Below the pieces are notes generated by a model. That model did not search any database and had not been told where the DNA came from. It saw only the letters and a program-made list of their open reading frames with translations. A DNA stretch of 64,000 nt, taken from contig NZ_JAAATY010000007.1 in NCBI RefSeq assembly GCF_013280595.1, positions 1-64,000 on the forward strand. Reading direction: 5' to 3'. Both the position numbers and the translations under genes were made by a program. This document shows, piece after piece, positions 47,976 through 56,458 of this stretch; within the stretch, counting starts at the first letter, position 1; each line of letters opens with the position of its first letter. The stretch is from Kibdelosporangium persicum (lineage in GTDB: Bacteria; Actinomycetota; Actinomycetes; Mycobacteriales; Pseudonocardiaceae).

Positions 47976-49651
47976 GCGGTGCTCCGTTCGTACTGCTTGC
48001 GGCTGAAGGCGGCGGCGAAGTCGACCAGATCCTGCCACTGTGTCACCCGGTGCACGTCCCAGCCCGGGGTGATCGCGCGGATCTTCTCCTCCCAGTCATT
48101 CCACAGGTTGAGCACGAGCGTGCCGCCCGCGCCGGCGTTTGCCAGCGACCGTGCCGCGATCTCACTGCCCGGCCTGCCGAACTCGTCGGTCATCCTGACC
48201 ATCGTGTCCACCCCGTCGTCGGAGATCACCACGATATGCGTCGGTTCGGCGCGCTCCTGCTCGATGTACGTCTTGCGCAGCATGTGGATCGGAAACGCCG
48301 TGCCACCACCGAAGTAGCCGGTCAGGACGTGCATGATGGCGTTCTCGTCGCGGACGAATCCGTCCGTGGTGAGAAACTGCTTGGCGCCTGCCCAGAGCGT
48401 CGCCTGGACCCGCGCGCCGGCCCGCAGTGCCGACAGGGCCAGGATCGCCCCCGCCAGCGTCAGGTAGGAGACGTTGCGCCGCGGATCCGGCATGGAGCCC
48501 GACGAGTCCACGTACAGGTCGAGGTCGACCGGCCGCTTGGCCGTGTCCGCACCCTCGGTCCGGCCGGTGATCGGTTGCACGGTGGTGATGCCCGGGATCA
48601 CCACCGGTGACCGGGTCGCGGTGGCGATCCAGTCCACCGCTTCGAGCGGCTCGCCGATGTCCCAGGCGGTGTGCCCTTCCGGCAACGGCTCGGTGGACAA
48701 GGGCTTGGTTCGGACCGGGAACCGCACCAGATGCGGCGCGGCACGTTCGCGGTAGTACCGGGCTGCCGCGGTCTCGTCGGAGATGTTCACGCCGAGTTGC
48801 CGAAGGATCTGGCCGTACTCGAACGGTTCCCGGAACTGGCCCTCGCCCGGCGGGTGTGGTTCGTCGGCGGGCGCTTCCCGCGGCGCGAACTCGTTCACGT
48901 GCGGATCGAGCGCCGGATGCACGATCACATCGTCGTCCGCGATCGTCAGTCCGGGGATGTGCGTGTCCTCGCCGACGATTCCCACGCAGACGCGTTTGCG
49001 GGTAGTGGCAAGCGCTTCTTCAGCGGATTGGCTCAGGTAACGGAAACACAGGGCGGCGAAGCCGCCCGCGCCTCGCAGCCAGTCGGTCGCGTAGACACGC
49101 ACGAGCCGGGCGCACAGTTGTGCGTCGCCCTCGATGTCCTCGGTGATGGCGGCTCGGGTGAGCGTGCCGGATTCCAGTGACCAGAGGATCTCGAACGTCC
49201 GCATGTAGAACGTCCACAGTGGAGTCGGGTCCGGTGTGGCGATCCGCTCGTAGACGACCGACATCCGCAAACCACGGCTGCGCTGTAACCGGTCGTTGAT
49301 CAGCATGTCCGCGTACAGGTTGGCGACGAGCGGTGCGAACGTCTCGAAGCCGGGGATGCCGCGGCGGACTCTGGCCAGCAGCCTGGCGTTGTCGGCCAGG
49401 TCGGCCGGGCACAGCACGTGATGGCCGATCTCGTGCGCCATCACCTCGACCGGCATGTCGTGCAGGCCGAGTTCGGCGACCGCCTGCATGTCCAGCACGA
49501 CAGTCCGGTCGTCCAGCCGGAACATGGCGAAGCTGTCGGTCAGCCCGGCGGTCCTGGCGTCCGATGTGGACTCGCAGTACAGCGGGTCGTGCACCTTGGT
49601 GAACCGGCCCCACGCCGTGAGAGCCGCCGGCCAGTGCTCGTGCCAGTTCAC
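47972..49651 (-). CDS. Zinc-metallopeptidase-like and VWA domain fusion protein
   Basis: 559 residues from GTG 49651 (GTGA overlap with the upstream stop). The N-terminal domain has HEIGH at 73-77 within VEVMAHEIGHHVLCP, a zinc-peptidase HExxH motif. A helical middle region follows. The C-terminal VWA domain carries the MIDAS motif DSSGS (Asp382, Ser384, Ser386), a later threonine segment GYFGGGTAFPI and an acidic IVVISDDGVDT. VWA partners of MoxR ATPases (ViaA, NorD, CbbO) recruit substrates; here a peptidase-like domain is fused. The protein has no signal, so it acts in the cytoplasm. Whether the peptidase is active cannot be told. Confidence 0.88.
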   Translation of the reverse strand: MNWHEHWPAALTAWGRFTKVHDPLYCESTSDARTAGLTDSFAMFRLDDRTVVLDMQAVAELGLHDMPVEVMAHEIGHHVLCPADLADNARLLARVRRGIPGFETFAPLVANLYADMLINDRLQRSRGLRMSVVYERIATPDPTPLWTFYMRTFEILWSLESGTLTRAAITEDIEGDAQLCARLVRVYATDWLRGAGGFAALCFRYLSQSAEEALATTRKRVCVGIVGEDTHIPGLTIADDDVIVHPALDPHVNEFAPREAPADEPHPPGEGQFREPFEYGQILRQLGVNISDETAAARYYRERAAPHLVRFPVRTKPLSTEPLPEGHTAWDIGEPLEAVDWIATATRSPVVIPGITTVQPITGRTEGADTAKRPVDLDLYVDSSGSMPDPRRNVSYLTLAGAILALSALRAGARVQATLWAGAKQFLTTDGFVRDENAIMHVLTGYFGGGTAFPIHMLRKTYIEQERAEPTHIVVISDDGVDTMVRMTDEFGRPGSEIAARSLANAGAGGTLVLNLWNDWEEKIRAITPGWDVHRVTQWQDLVDFAAAFSRKQYERSTA

Positions 49652-50565
49652 GAGTGCGCCACGAAGATGATCGAGTGGGTGAGCGTGGTCGTCACGGCCA
49701 GCGTGTTGCCCCACGACACCCAGCTGGACGCCCCGGCCAGCTCCGGGTGCTTCAGGGTGATCCCGTTCGAGTGCACGACTCCGCTCTCGGACAGCGTGAG
49801 TGTGGGTGCCTGCTGTTCTGGCACGGCTTCGGTTCTGCGGAGCGATCCGCCGAAGCGGTCCGCGTGGACCCGCCAGGTGTGCTCGCCGTCGGTGGCGTGC
49901 AGGCGGCCGTGGGCGAGGAACACCGTCGGTGGCCTGATGAACGTGCCACCGAGGCCGCGGAACTTGCCGAGCCGCCGGACGATCCGCAGACCGGTGTTGT
50001 TCTTGGCCCACCAGGGGTCGGCCCGCAGCAGGGCCACGTCGGTCGTGCCGGTGAGCATCCGCAGCGTGCCGGGATGCAGGCGTGGTGCGGTGTCCAGTGC
50101 CGCGTCGCGCAGTGCGGCGAGGCCGAACACCCAGGCCGCGACGGCACCCAGGTCCAGCAACGCGTCCACGGTGTCGATGTCCTTGCCCCATCGGCGCATC
50201 GTGGAAAGCCACCGGAAGGGCGCGGTGCCCGGTTCGGATTCCAGGTGGTGTAAGGCGTTCGCCAGCGCCACCGGGACCCGGCGCGGCTCGATCGCGACGA
50301 ATCTGGCCTGGTCGAGCAGAAGCTGGTGCAGGTGCCGCGGCAGGCGGCCGTGACTGGCGAACGACAGGTCGATCAACGCGTCGGTGACCTCGGCCGGATT
50401 CCCGCCTGCCGCGTTGACGATCGGGCCGACGAAGTCGTTGAGGTGCTTGAGGAAAGCGTTTGCGTCCAGGTTCCTCGACCGGTGCCTGGCCAGCCGGAAC
50501 TTGGCGTTGTAGCGCTCCCGGTTCGCCTTCAACGCCTGATGGAACGGCTTGGGCGCGCTGGTCAT
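49648..50565 (-). CDS. Helical/beta protein of the MoxR-VWA cassette, unrecognised family
   Basis: 305 residues. A basic N-terminus (KANRERYNAKFRLARHRSRNLDANAFLKHL) is followed by helical repeats (about 35-160) and a beta-rich C-terminal half with short repeats (TVFLAHGRLHATDGEHTWRVHADRFGGSL, TLTLSESGVVHSNGITLKHPELA) that look like a sensor or binding sheet. No catalytic motif is seen. It is placed where ternary MoxR-VWA systems encode an accessory protein. The ATG at 50565 is preceded by a 145-base spacer after the MoxR gene that holds a 10-bp inverted repeat. Confidence 0.8.
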   Translation of the reverse strand: MTSAPKPFHQALKANRERYNAKFRLARHRSRNLDANAFLKHLNDFVGPIVNAAGGNPAEVTDALIDLSFASHGRLPRHLHQLLLDQARFVAIEPRRVPVALANALHHLESEPGTAPFRWLSTMRRWGKDIDTVDALLDLGAVAAWVFGLAALRDAALDTAPRLHPGTLRMLTGTTDVALLRADPWWAKNNTGLRIVRRLGKFRGLGGTFIRPPTVFLAHGRLHATDGEHTWRVHADRFGGSLRRTEAVPEQQAPTLTLSESGVVHSNGITLKHPELAGASSWVSWGNTLAVTTTLTHSIIFVAHS

Positions 50566-50710
50566 TTACGCCTCGCAACGCGCCCGACCTCGCCCCGGCC
50601 CTGCACCCGGCCATCCCCGAGCGAAGAGGTCGGTTGCGTGGGGCGAGGTGGAAATGACCGGCTCTGGCGCCCAAGCCCGCCGAGCGAAGCGAGGCAATCC
50701 AACACCGCAC

Positions 50711-52285
50711 TCAGTTCTTCCACCGCAGCCATGCCCGGTAGTTCACGTACCGCTGGTGCAGGTACTTCAACGCCAGCGCGTCGTCGTAGACGTGCCCGTA
50801 CAGCTTGCGGTCCCGGCCCCACTCGGCCAGCAGCGACTCGATCCGGCCGAGTCGGCGCTCCACTTCGGACTCGCCAACGTCGTCAAGGCCGAGCTCGAAC
50901 TCGTCGAGCAACTCGCCGACCGGGTCGTGCACGTCCAGGTCCAGTCGGTCGTACTCGGCGCAGGACCGTTCGAACAACGACCGGATCCAGCTGACCCGGT
51001 CTGTCCGATAAGGACGCTGGTTCGGTTCGTCGAAGGCGGGCGACTGGTCGTTGGGCGCCAGCTTGTCGTGCAGGACGAACGGAAGCACCGACGCCAGGTC
51101 GTCCAGGCCGACCTCGGCACGGCCCCGGAAGTACGCCAGCGCTTTGGCGTAGGTGAGGACGCTCTGCAACGAACGCACCGACAAACCCGTGAGCGTTTGC
51201 GCGCCCAGGTCGGCCAGGCGGTCGCGGCCGGTCTCGCCGGCGGACAGCAGGTGCACGTCGACGCCCGCGAGTTTCGCGGTGTCCTTGGTCCGGTACTCGA
51301 ACTGCTCGCCCGCGGGTTCGAGCAGTTCGAACTGGGCGGAGAAGAACTCCAGCCTGCGGCGCACCTCGCGGGGGAGCGGCACCCGGAGGATCTCGGTGTG
51401 CATCCGGTCGTGCTCGGCCTCGGTGAACACGATCTCCGGCGGCACGACCTCCTCGGGCCGGAGCCGTTGCTCGACGCGTTCCTGCAGCTCACCGAGGAAC
51501 CGCGAGTTGAACGCCAGCGCGTGGACCACGACGTCGATGCGGTCCTTGAGCGCCTCGATCACCTGGTACGTGCCGCCTCCGCCGTCGTCGTTGGCCGTCA
51601 GGTACCAGGCGGAGTCGGCGGACTCGTAGATCTGGTCGAACACTTCGGCGTACCCGTCGGACATCAGGGTCAGCAGGGCCGACTGGGTCCGGGTGGGGAT
51701 GCGGTTGTACTCGTCGACGATCTTGACGCGCATGCCCAGCCAGGTCCGCCACGCGACGTCGATATCCGCCAGCCGCTCGGCCTTGATGAGATCCCCGGGC
51801 AGGGGAGTGCCCAGCATGTCGGAAATCGTCAGCTGTGGATGCCCGTGCTGCATCGCCCTGCGCACTTCCCGCAGCGGATATCCGGCGAGGACGCCCATCA
51901 GGATCGCGCTCGCCGTCTTGCCCCGCCCCGGCCCGCCGACGAGCAGGCACCTTCTGCGTGTCGCGAAGGTGAGCAGCGGGATGAGCACGAAGCTGGAGTA
52001 GCTCTGCCCGCTGGGCAGCCGCAGCCGGGCCTTGGAGTCGCCGAGCTGGAAGGCGGCGCTGGGGCCGTCCTCGAACTCCAGGTCGTAGTGCGGGCTGATG
52101 ATCGCGTGGTTGACGATCCAGAAGTAGGCCTTGCGCAGTTTCTCGTCGAGAGAGACGTCCGCCGCGCCGCCGAGGCTCAGTGGGCCCTCGTACAGCGCGG
52201 CGACGTCGAACTCGTCGTGCGGTGGTGCGGAACCCGGCAGTGTCGGCGAGGCCGACACGTGCCGGTAGGTCTGGTTCACCCGCAC
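50711..52285 (-). CDS. MoxR-type AAA ATPase
   Basis: 524 residues. The AAA core has Walker A GGPGRGKT (about 117-124), a HPQLTISDMLGTPLPGDL pore-region segment, Walker B VKIVDEYNRIP (near 189) and sensor-1 YLTANDD (near 225). The rest includes the lid and a long helical C-terminal extension. MoxR ATPases remodel proteins with a VWA partner, which is encoded two genes downstream. GTG 52285 or GTG 52279 is the start; CATTAT six bases before the second could give a leaderless internal transcript. The ABC permease ends 16 bases upstream, so read-through from that operon is likely. Confidence 0.9.
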   Translation of the reverse strand: MRVNQTYRHVSASPTLPGSAPPHDEFDVAALYEGPLSLGGAADVSLDEKLRKAYFWIVNHAIISPHYDLEFEDGPSAAFQLGDSKARLRLPSGQSYSSFVLIPLLTFATRRRCLLVGGPGRGKTASAILMGVLAGYPLREVRRAMQHGHPQLTISDMLGTPLPGDLIKAERLADIDVAWRTWLGMRVKIVDEYNRIPTRTQSALLTLMSDGYAEVFDQIYESADSAWYLTANDDGGGGTYQVIEALKDRIDVVVHALAFNSRFLGELQERVEQRLRPEEVVPPEIVFTEAEHDRMHTEILRVPLPREVRRRLEFFSAQFELLEPAGEQFEYRTKDTAKLAGVDVHLLSAGETGRDRLADLGAQTLTGLSVRSLQSVLTYAKALAYFRGRAEVGLDDLASVLPFVLHDKLAPNDQSPAFDEPNQRPYRTDRVSWIRSLFERSCAEYDRLDLDVHDPVGELLDEFELGLDDVGESEVERRLGRIESLLAEWGRDRKLYGHVYDDALALKYLHQRYVNYRAWLRWKN

Positions 52286-52301
52286 ATAATGCCTGGTGAA
52301 C

Positions 52302-53228
52302 TCAGCTGGTGATGTCCTTTCGGGTGAACTTGCGGATCGCCAGGAAACCGAAGAACGCCGCGAAGCACAGGGCCGAGAACGCGCCCCGGGTCATCTCCGA
52401 CCAGTCGATGTCGGTGGAGATCAGGTCCGACCAGGCGAACGCGTAGTGCGTCGGCAGGTAGTTGCGCAGATCCTCCAACGCGGTGATCTGGTCGAGGATC
52501 TGCGAGACGATCGCGACCAGCACCGTGCCGCCGACCGCGCCGAGGGGCGCGTCGGTCGAGACCGACAGGAACAGCGCGAGCGCCGCCACCCACAGCAGGT
52601 TGATCGCGATGTAGATCGTCGCCGCGTAGATCGCCATCACGCCGTCGCCGAACGGCACCGCGTCGCCCGTCGGGCTCACGGCCTCTCCGGCGCCGTACCA
52701 GACCACGCCGATCAGCAGCGAAACCGTCGGCAACAGCAGCAACGCGAACAGCGAGAGGATGCCGGACGAGATCGCCTTCTGCCTGATCAGCCGGTGCCGG
52801 GGGATCGGCATCGCCAGCAGGTACTTCAGGCTCGACCAGGACGCCTCACTGGCGATCGTGTCGCCGAAGAAGATCGCCACGATCATCGGCAGCAGGAACG
52901 TGCCCGACACGAACAGCGCGAACACCACGAAGTTCGGCGCGCTGGCCGTGGCCAGGTCGACGAACCCGCCCTGCCTGCGGTTCGGGTTGGCCTCGCCGAT
53001 CTCGAACGAGACCACCAGCACGATCGGCAGCAGCACGAGCAGGCCCAGCATCAGCTGGGTCCTGCGCCTGCGCAACTGCCTCGCCAGCTCGACCCGCAGC
53101 CGCAGCGTCCGGCTCGCCTTGTAACCGACGACCGAGCCGTCCGGCTGCACCTTCAGGTGCTCGTGCGACGCGGCTTCCTCCATCGCCCCAATGGCGGTGG
53201 GGTCGGTGTGAACATTGTTGGTACTCAT
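52302..53228 (-). CDS. ABC-2 type transporter permease
   Basis: 308 residues from ATG 53228. A cytoplasmic N-terminus of about 55 residues is followed by six membrane helices (LMLGLLVLLPIVLVVSF, FVVFALFVSGTFLLPMIVAIFF, ILSLFALLLLPTVSLLIGVVWY and others), with the short AMPIPRHRLIRQK loop typical of ABC-2 permeases. It pairs with the ATPase domain of the fused protein encoded 73 bases upstream. The cargo is unknown. Confidence 0.88.
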   Translation of the reverse strand: MSTNNVHTDPTAIGAMEEAASHEHLKVQPDGSVVGYKASRTLRLRVELARQLRRRRTQLMLGLLVLLPIVLVVSFEIGEANPNRRQGGFVDLATASAPNFVVFALFVSGTFLLPMIVAIFFGDTIASEASWSSLKYLLAMPIPRHRLIRQKAISSGILSLFALLLLPTVSLLIGVVWYGAGEAVSPTGDAVPFGDGVMAIYAATIYIAINLLWVAALALFLSVSTDAPLGAVGGTVLVAIVSQILDQITALEDLRNYLPTHYAFAWSDLISTDIDWSEMTRGAFSALCFAAFFGFLAIRKFTRKDITS

Positions 53229-53301
53229 GCGTACTTCCCGTCGTGCGTACGTCCGTCGCATGAGTACGGCCCTGTGTTGAATGATTCGCTCGCAAGCTCG
53301 C

Positions 53302-56136
53302 TCATGCCTTGTTCTCCCCGACCAGTTCCAGGAACGCGTCCTCCAGGCGCCTGCGTGGGCCTGCCTGTTCGACCGCCACGCCCGCCGCGACCAGGGCCCC
53401 GAGGGCCTTCGACCGCGGTGTGCCGTCGAGGTTGGCGTGCACCTGCTTGCCGTCGATCTCGATATCGGTGACGCCCGAGAGCTCACCCAGCACCGACGCC
53501 GCCTGGTCGGGCTCGTCGACGCGGAACGTCGCCTCGCCGCCGACCGCCGCGATGTCCGCGACCTCGCCCGCGGCGACCAGCTTGCCGCGGTGCATCACGA
53601 CCACGTGCGTGCAGGCCTGCTCCACCTCGGCGAGCAGGTGGCTGGAGACCAGCACCGTCCGCCCGGTGGCCGCGTAGCGCTTGAGCACCTCACGCATCTG
53701 GTGGATCTGGGGCGGGTCGAGCCCGTTGGTCGGTTCGTCCAGCACGAGCATGTCCGGCAGGCCCAGCATGGCCTGGGCGATCGCGAGCCGCTGCCGCATG
53801 CCCTGGCTGTACGTCCGCACCTTGCGGCGTACGGCGTGGCCGAGGCCGGCGATCTCGATCGCCTCCTCGAAGTGCGCGTGCTCGGCCGGGCGACCGGTGG
53901 CCGCCCAGTACAGCCGCAGGTTCGCCTCGCCGGACAGGTGCGGCAGGAAGCCGGACCCCTCCACGAAGGAACCGATCCGGGACAGCACCGGCGCGCCCGA
54001 GTAGATCTTGTGCCCGAACACCCGGATCGAGCCCTCGGTCGGCTGGATCAGGCCCATCAGCATCCGCAGCGACGTCGTCTTGCCCGCGCCGTTGGGCCCG
54101 AGCAGGCCGAGCACCTGGCCCTTCTCCACCCGGAACGACAGGCCGTCGACCGCCTTGAGACCGCCCGGGTACTCCTTGGCCAGGTTCTCGATCACCAGCG
54201 GGACGTCGACAAGGGACTCGTCGACGTCGTCAGCCCGGCGACGGCGGATCGCCGCGATCACGGCGGCCACGATCGCCAGCCCGATCACCGCGAAGATGCC
54301 GATCAGAGCGAACATCGGCGGCGTCTGGGCCGACCGCGTACCCGGCACGACAGGCACCTGCACCGCGTTGTCCGCCAAGGAGACCGTGAACGCCGCGGGC
54401 TGCGAAGGAACCGCGTACGCCTGGTCCGTCGTGGTGACGGCGACCTCGATCCGGTGCTCCGCCTCGATCGGGCGCACGATGCCCGGCAACGTGACCGTCA
54501 CCTCGGCGGGCAACTGCGTGATCCGCAACGGCGACACGGCCGAGGCGGGCAGCGTCCGGGAACCGTCGCCGGAGACGTCGTAGAGCTTGGCGAACAGCAC
54601 CACACCGTCCTCGGGCACGGGCTGGCCGGGGATCGGCTCGACGCGCAGGCGGATCGTGGACGCGCCGCTGATCAGCAGCTGGCTGGTCAACGGCTCGCTG
54701 CGCCACCGCGCCACCTGGCCGGGCATGTCCACCGCGAGCCTGCTGGCCAGCCGGGACGATCCGGCGACCACCGAGCCGAGGCCCGGCATGCTCGTGATGG
54801 AGCCGGGATTGCCGCCTGGCGGGTTCACGACCGTCTGCTGTGGACCGGCCAGAGTGACCGGCCGGCGCTCGGTCGCTGTGCCGTTCAGGCCGGGGTACGA
54901 CGGCGCGGTGATGGTCCGGACGTTCGGCGCGCCCTGCGCACGCAGGGCGCCCTGCACGGCGTACTCGAAGCTCGTGCCCGGGTCGCTGCCCCGGCCACGC
55001 AGGTGGAAGTCGAACCAGTCGGCGATCTGCGAGCGCAGGCTCGCCCCCGGCCGTCCGCCGTCGTGGCCGCCGGAGTACCAGACCACCTTGACCTTGCCGC
55101 CCGCCGCGGCGATCTGCCGTGCGGTGGCGTCGGACTGGTCGAGGCCGAACAAGGTGTCCTGCTCGCCCTGCACGATCATCGTCGGCTGGGTGATCCGGCC
55201 GGTCACCGACACCGGCGAGACCGAGCGCAGCAGGTCCACAGTGGACTGGCTGGCCCTGCCGGTGGTGGCGAGCTCGGTGTAGGCGGCGCAGATCTGCTCG
55301 GTGAACCGGCCACACGGACCCATGCCCTGGTCGCCGCCTGGGGAACGGCCCGGCGGCAAGCCACCTTGCGGGGCGCCGCCGCCGTCCCCCGCGGCCGCGG
55401 CGGCCGGGTCCTGGGAGTCCAGCTGGTCGTCGTTGTCACTGCCGGGCTCGGCGGCTTCCGCGCTCGGATTGGCGAAGCCCGCGCCACCCATCCCCGCGGC
55501 GAAGAAAACGCCCGCCCACGAGCGTTTGAACACGCCCTGCGCGGCGAAAGCGTTCGCGGAAGGGCTGCCGGGCAGCGGCTCGGTGGTCGCCGAGTTCGGG
55601 ATCAGCGCCTGGCCGAGGTCGTTGTACGTGATCACCGGCGCGAGCGCGTCGATGCGCTTGTCGTACCCGGCGGCCAGCAACGAGATCGCGCCGCCGTAGG
55701 AGCCGCCGGTGATGCCCACCTTGGGGTCGTCACCGTCCTTCTGCACCTCGGGGCGCTTGGCCAGTTCGTCGATCAGCCTGCTGACGTCGGCGACTTCGGC
55801 GTCCGGCGCGTTCAGCGCGATCCGGCCGGTGCTGCGGCCGAAGCCGCGGGCCGACCACGTCAGCGCCACGAAGCCCCGCTGAGCCAGTTCACGGGCGTCG
55901 CCGTCGACGCTCTCCTTGCTGCCGCCGAACCCGTGCGCGACCAGCACGGCCGGCGCGGGGGTCTGTTCGGGCAGGTAAAGCGTGGTGTCGAGCTGGGCGC
56001 CACCGGTCGCGACCACGCGATCCTCGGTGACGACTCTGGGTCCGTCGGACCCGCTGTTGACCCAGAGCAGAGCGCCTGCCGCGACGATCACGGCGGCCAG
56101 CGTGAGCGCCAGCCAGCGCAGCTGGGTTTTGGACAT
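53302..56136 (-). CDS. Fused exported-type hydrolase (PepX-like) and ABC ATPase
   Basis: 944 residues from ATG 56136. An N-terminal membrane anchor (LALTLAAVIVAAGALLWV) precedes an X-Pro dipeptidyl-peptidase-like alpha/beta hydrolase with the elbow GGSYGG near 142. A PepX C-terminal-type beta domain (about 410-600) and a second membrane helix (about 607-630) follow. Last comes an ABC ATPase with Walker A GPNGAGKT (about 677-684), a YSQGMRQRL signature and Walker B MLVLDEPTNGLD. The topology places the hydrolase outside and the ATPase inside. The fusion joins two enzymes usually made separately. It probably exports a compound or peptide and hydrolyses it on the way out. Confidence 0.88.
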   Translation of the reverse strand: MSKTQLRWLALTLAAVIVAAGALLWVNSGSDGPRVVTEDRVVATGGAQLDTTLYLPEQTPAPAVLVAHGFGGSKESVDGDARELAQRGFVALTWSARGFGRSTGRIALNAPDAEVADVSRLIDELAKRPEVQKDGDDPKVGITGGSYGGAISLLAAGYDKRIDALAPVITYNDLGQALIPNSATTEPLPGSPSANAFAAQGVFKRSWAGVFFAAGMGGAGFANPSAEAAEPGSDNDDQLDSQDPAAAAAGDGGGAPQGGLPPGRSPGGDQGMGPCGRFTEQICAAYTELATTGRASQSTVDLLRSVSPVSVTGRITQPTMIVQGEQDTLFGLDQSDATARQIAAAGGKVKVVWYSGGHDGGRPGASLRSQIADWFDFHLRGRGSDPGTSFEYAVQGALRAQGAPNVRTITAPSYPGLNGTATERRPVTLAGPQQTVVNPPGGNPGSITSMPGLGSVVAGSSRLASRLAVDMPGQVARWRSEPLTSQLLISGASTIRLRVEPIPGQPVPEDGVVLFAKLYDVSGDGSRTLPASAVSPLRITQLPAEVTVTLPGIVRPIEAEHRIEVAVTTTDQAYAVPSQPAAFTVSLADNAVQVPVVPGTRSAQTPPMFALIGIFAVIGLAIVAAVIAAIRRRRADDVDESLVDVPLVIENLAKEYPGGLKAVDGLSFRVEKGQVLGLLGPNGAGKTTSLRMLMGLIQPTEGSIRVFGHKIYSGAPVLSRIGSFVEGSGFLPHLSGEANLRLYWAATGRPAEHAHFEEAIEIAGLGHAVRRKVRTYSQGMRQRLAIAQAMLGLPDMLVLDEPTNGLDPPQIHQMREVLKRYAATGRTVLVSSHLLAEVEQACTHVVVMHRGKLVAAGEVADIAAVGGEATFRVDEPDQAASVLGELSGVTDIEIDGKQVHANLDGTPRSKALGALVAAGVAVEQAGPRRRLEDAFLELVGENKA

Positions 56137-56300
56137 TCGGGGCACCTGCGCACGGTATTGGACTGTTGCTGAGAACTTGCTGTGGGTGACCAGTCGGGTG
56201 TTCCCCTGCGGCCGTTCGGGCGGTGTGACCAAGAACAACAACCGGATGGGGGGCTCCGTCTGGCTTTCCGGGGGGCCGATGGGGACAATAAGGGCTGCAG

Positions 56301-56421
56301 TGGAGGGGAGTATTCCTTCGCGGCGGTGTCGTCAACACGGATCTCGACCGCTGGGAGCAGTGGTAATGAGCCCGGCGCCGTCGGTCCGTGCGGTGAGACG
56401 CACTGGCGGAAGAGACCTCCG
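56301..56421 (+). promoter_or_regulatory. yybP-ykoY (manganese) riboswitch
   Basis: GGAGGGGAGTA (56302-56312) opens the element and AAGAGACCTCC (56410-56420) closes it. The outer GGAGG/CCTCC pair forms P1, and the GGGGAGTA loop and the AAGAGACC segment are hallmarks of the Mn2+-sensing yybP-ykoY class. Hairpin sequences lie between. A TerC-family gene, the usual client, starts 38 bases downstream. The remaining 56137-56300 stretch holds the divergent promoters. Confidence 0.8.
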
Positions 56422-56458
56422 GTTTGGACGGCTATGCCCGCCTATCCGGAGGTGATCA

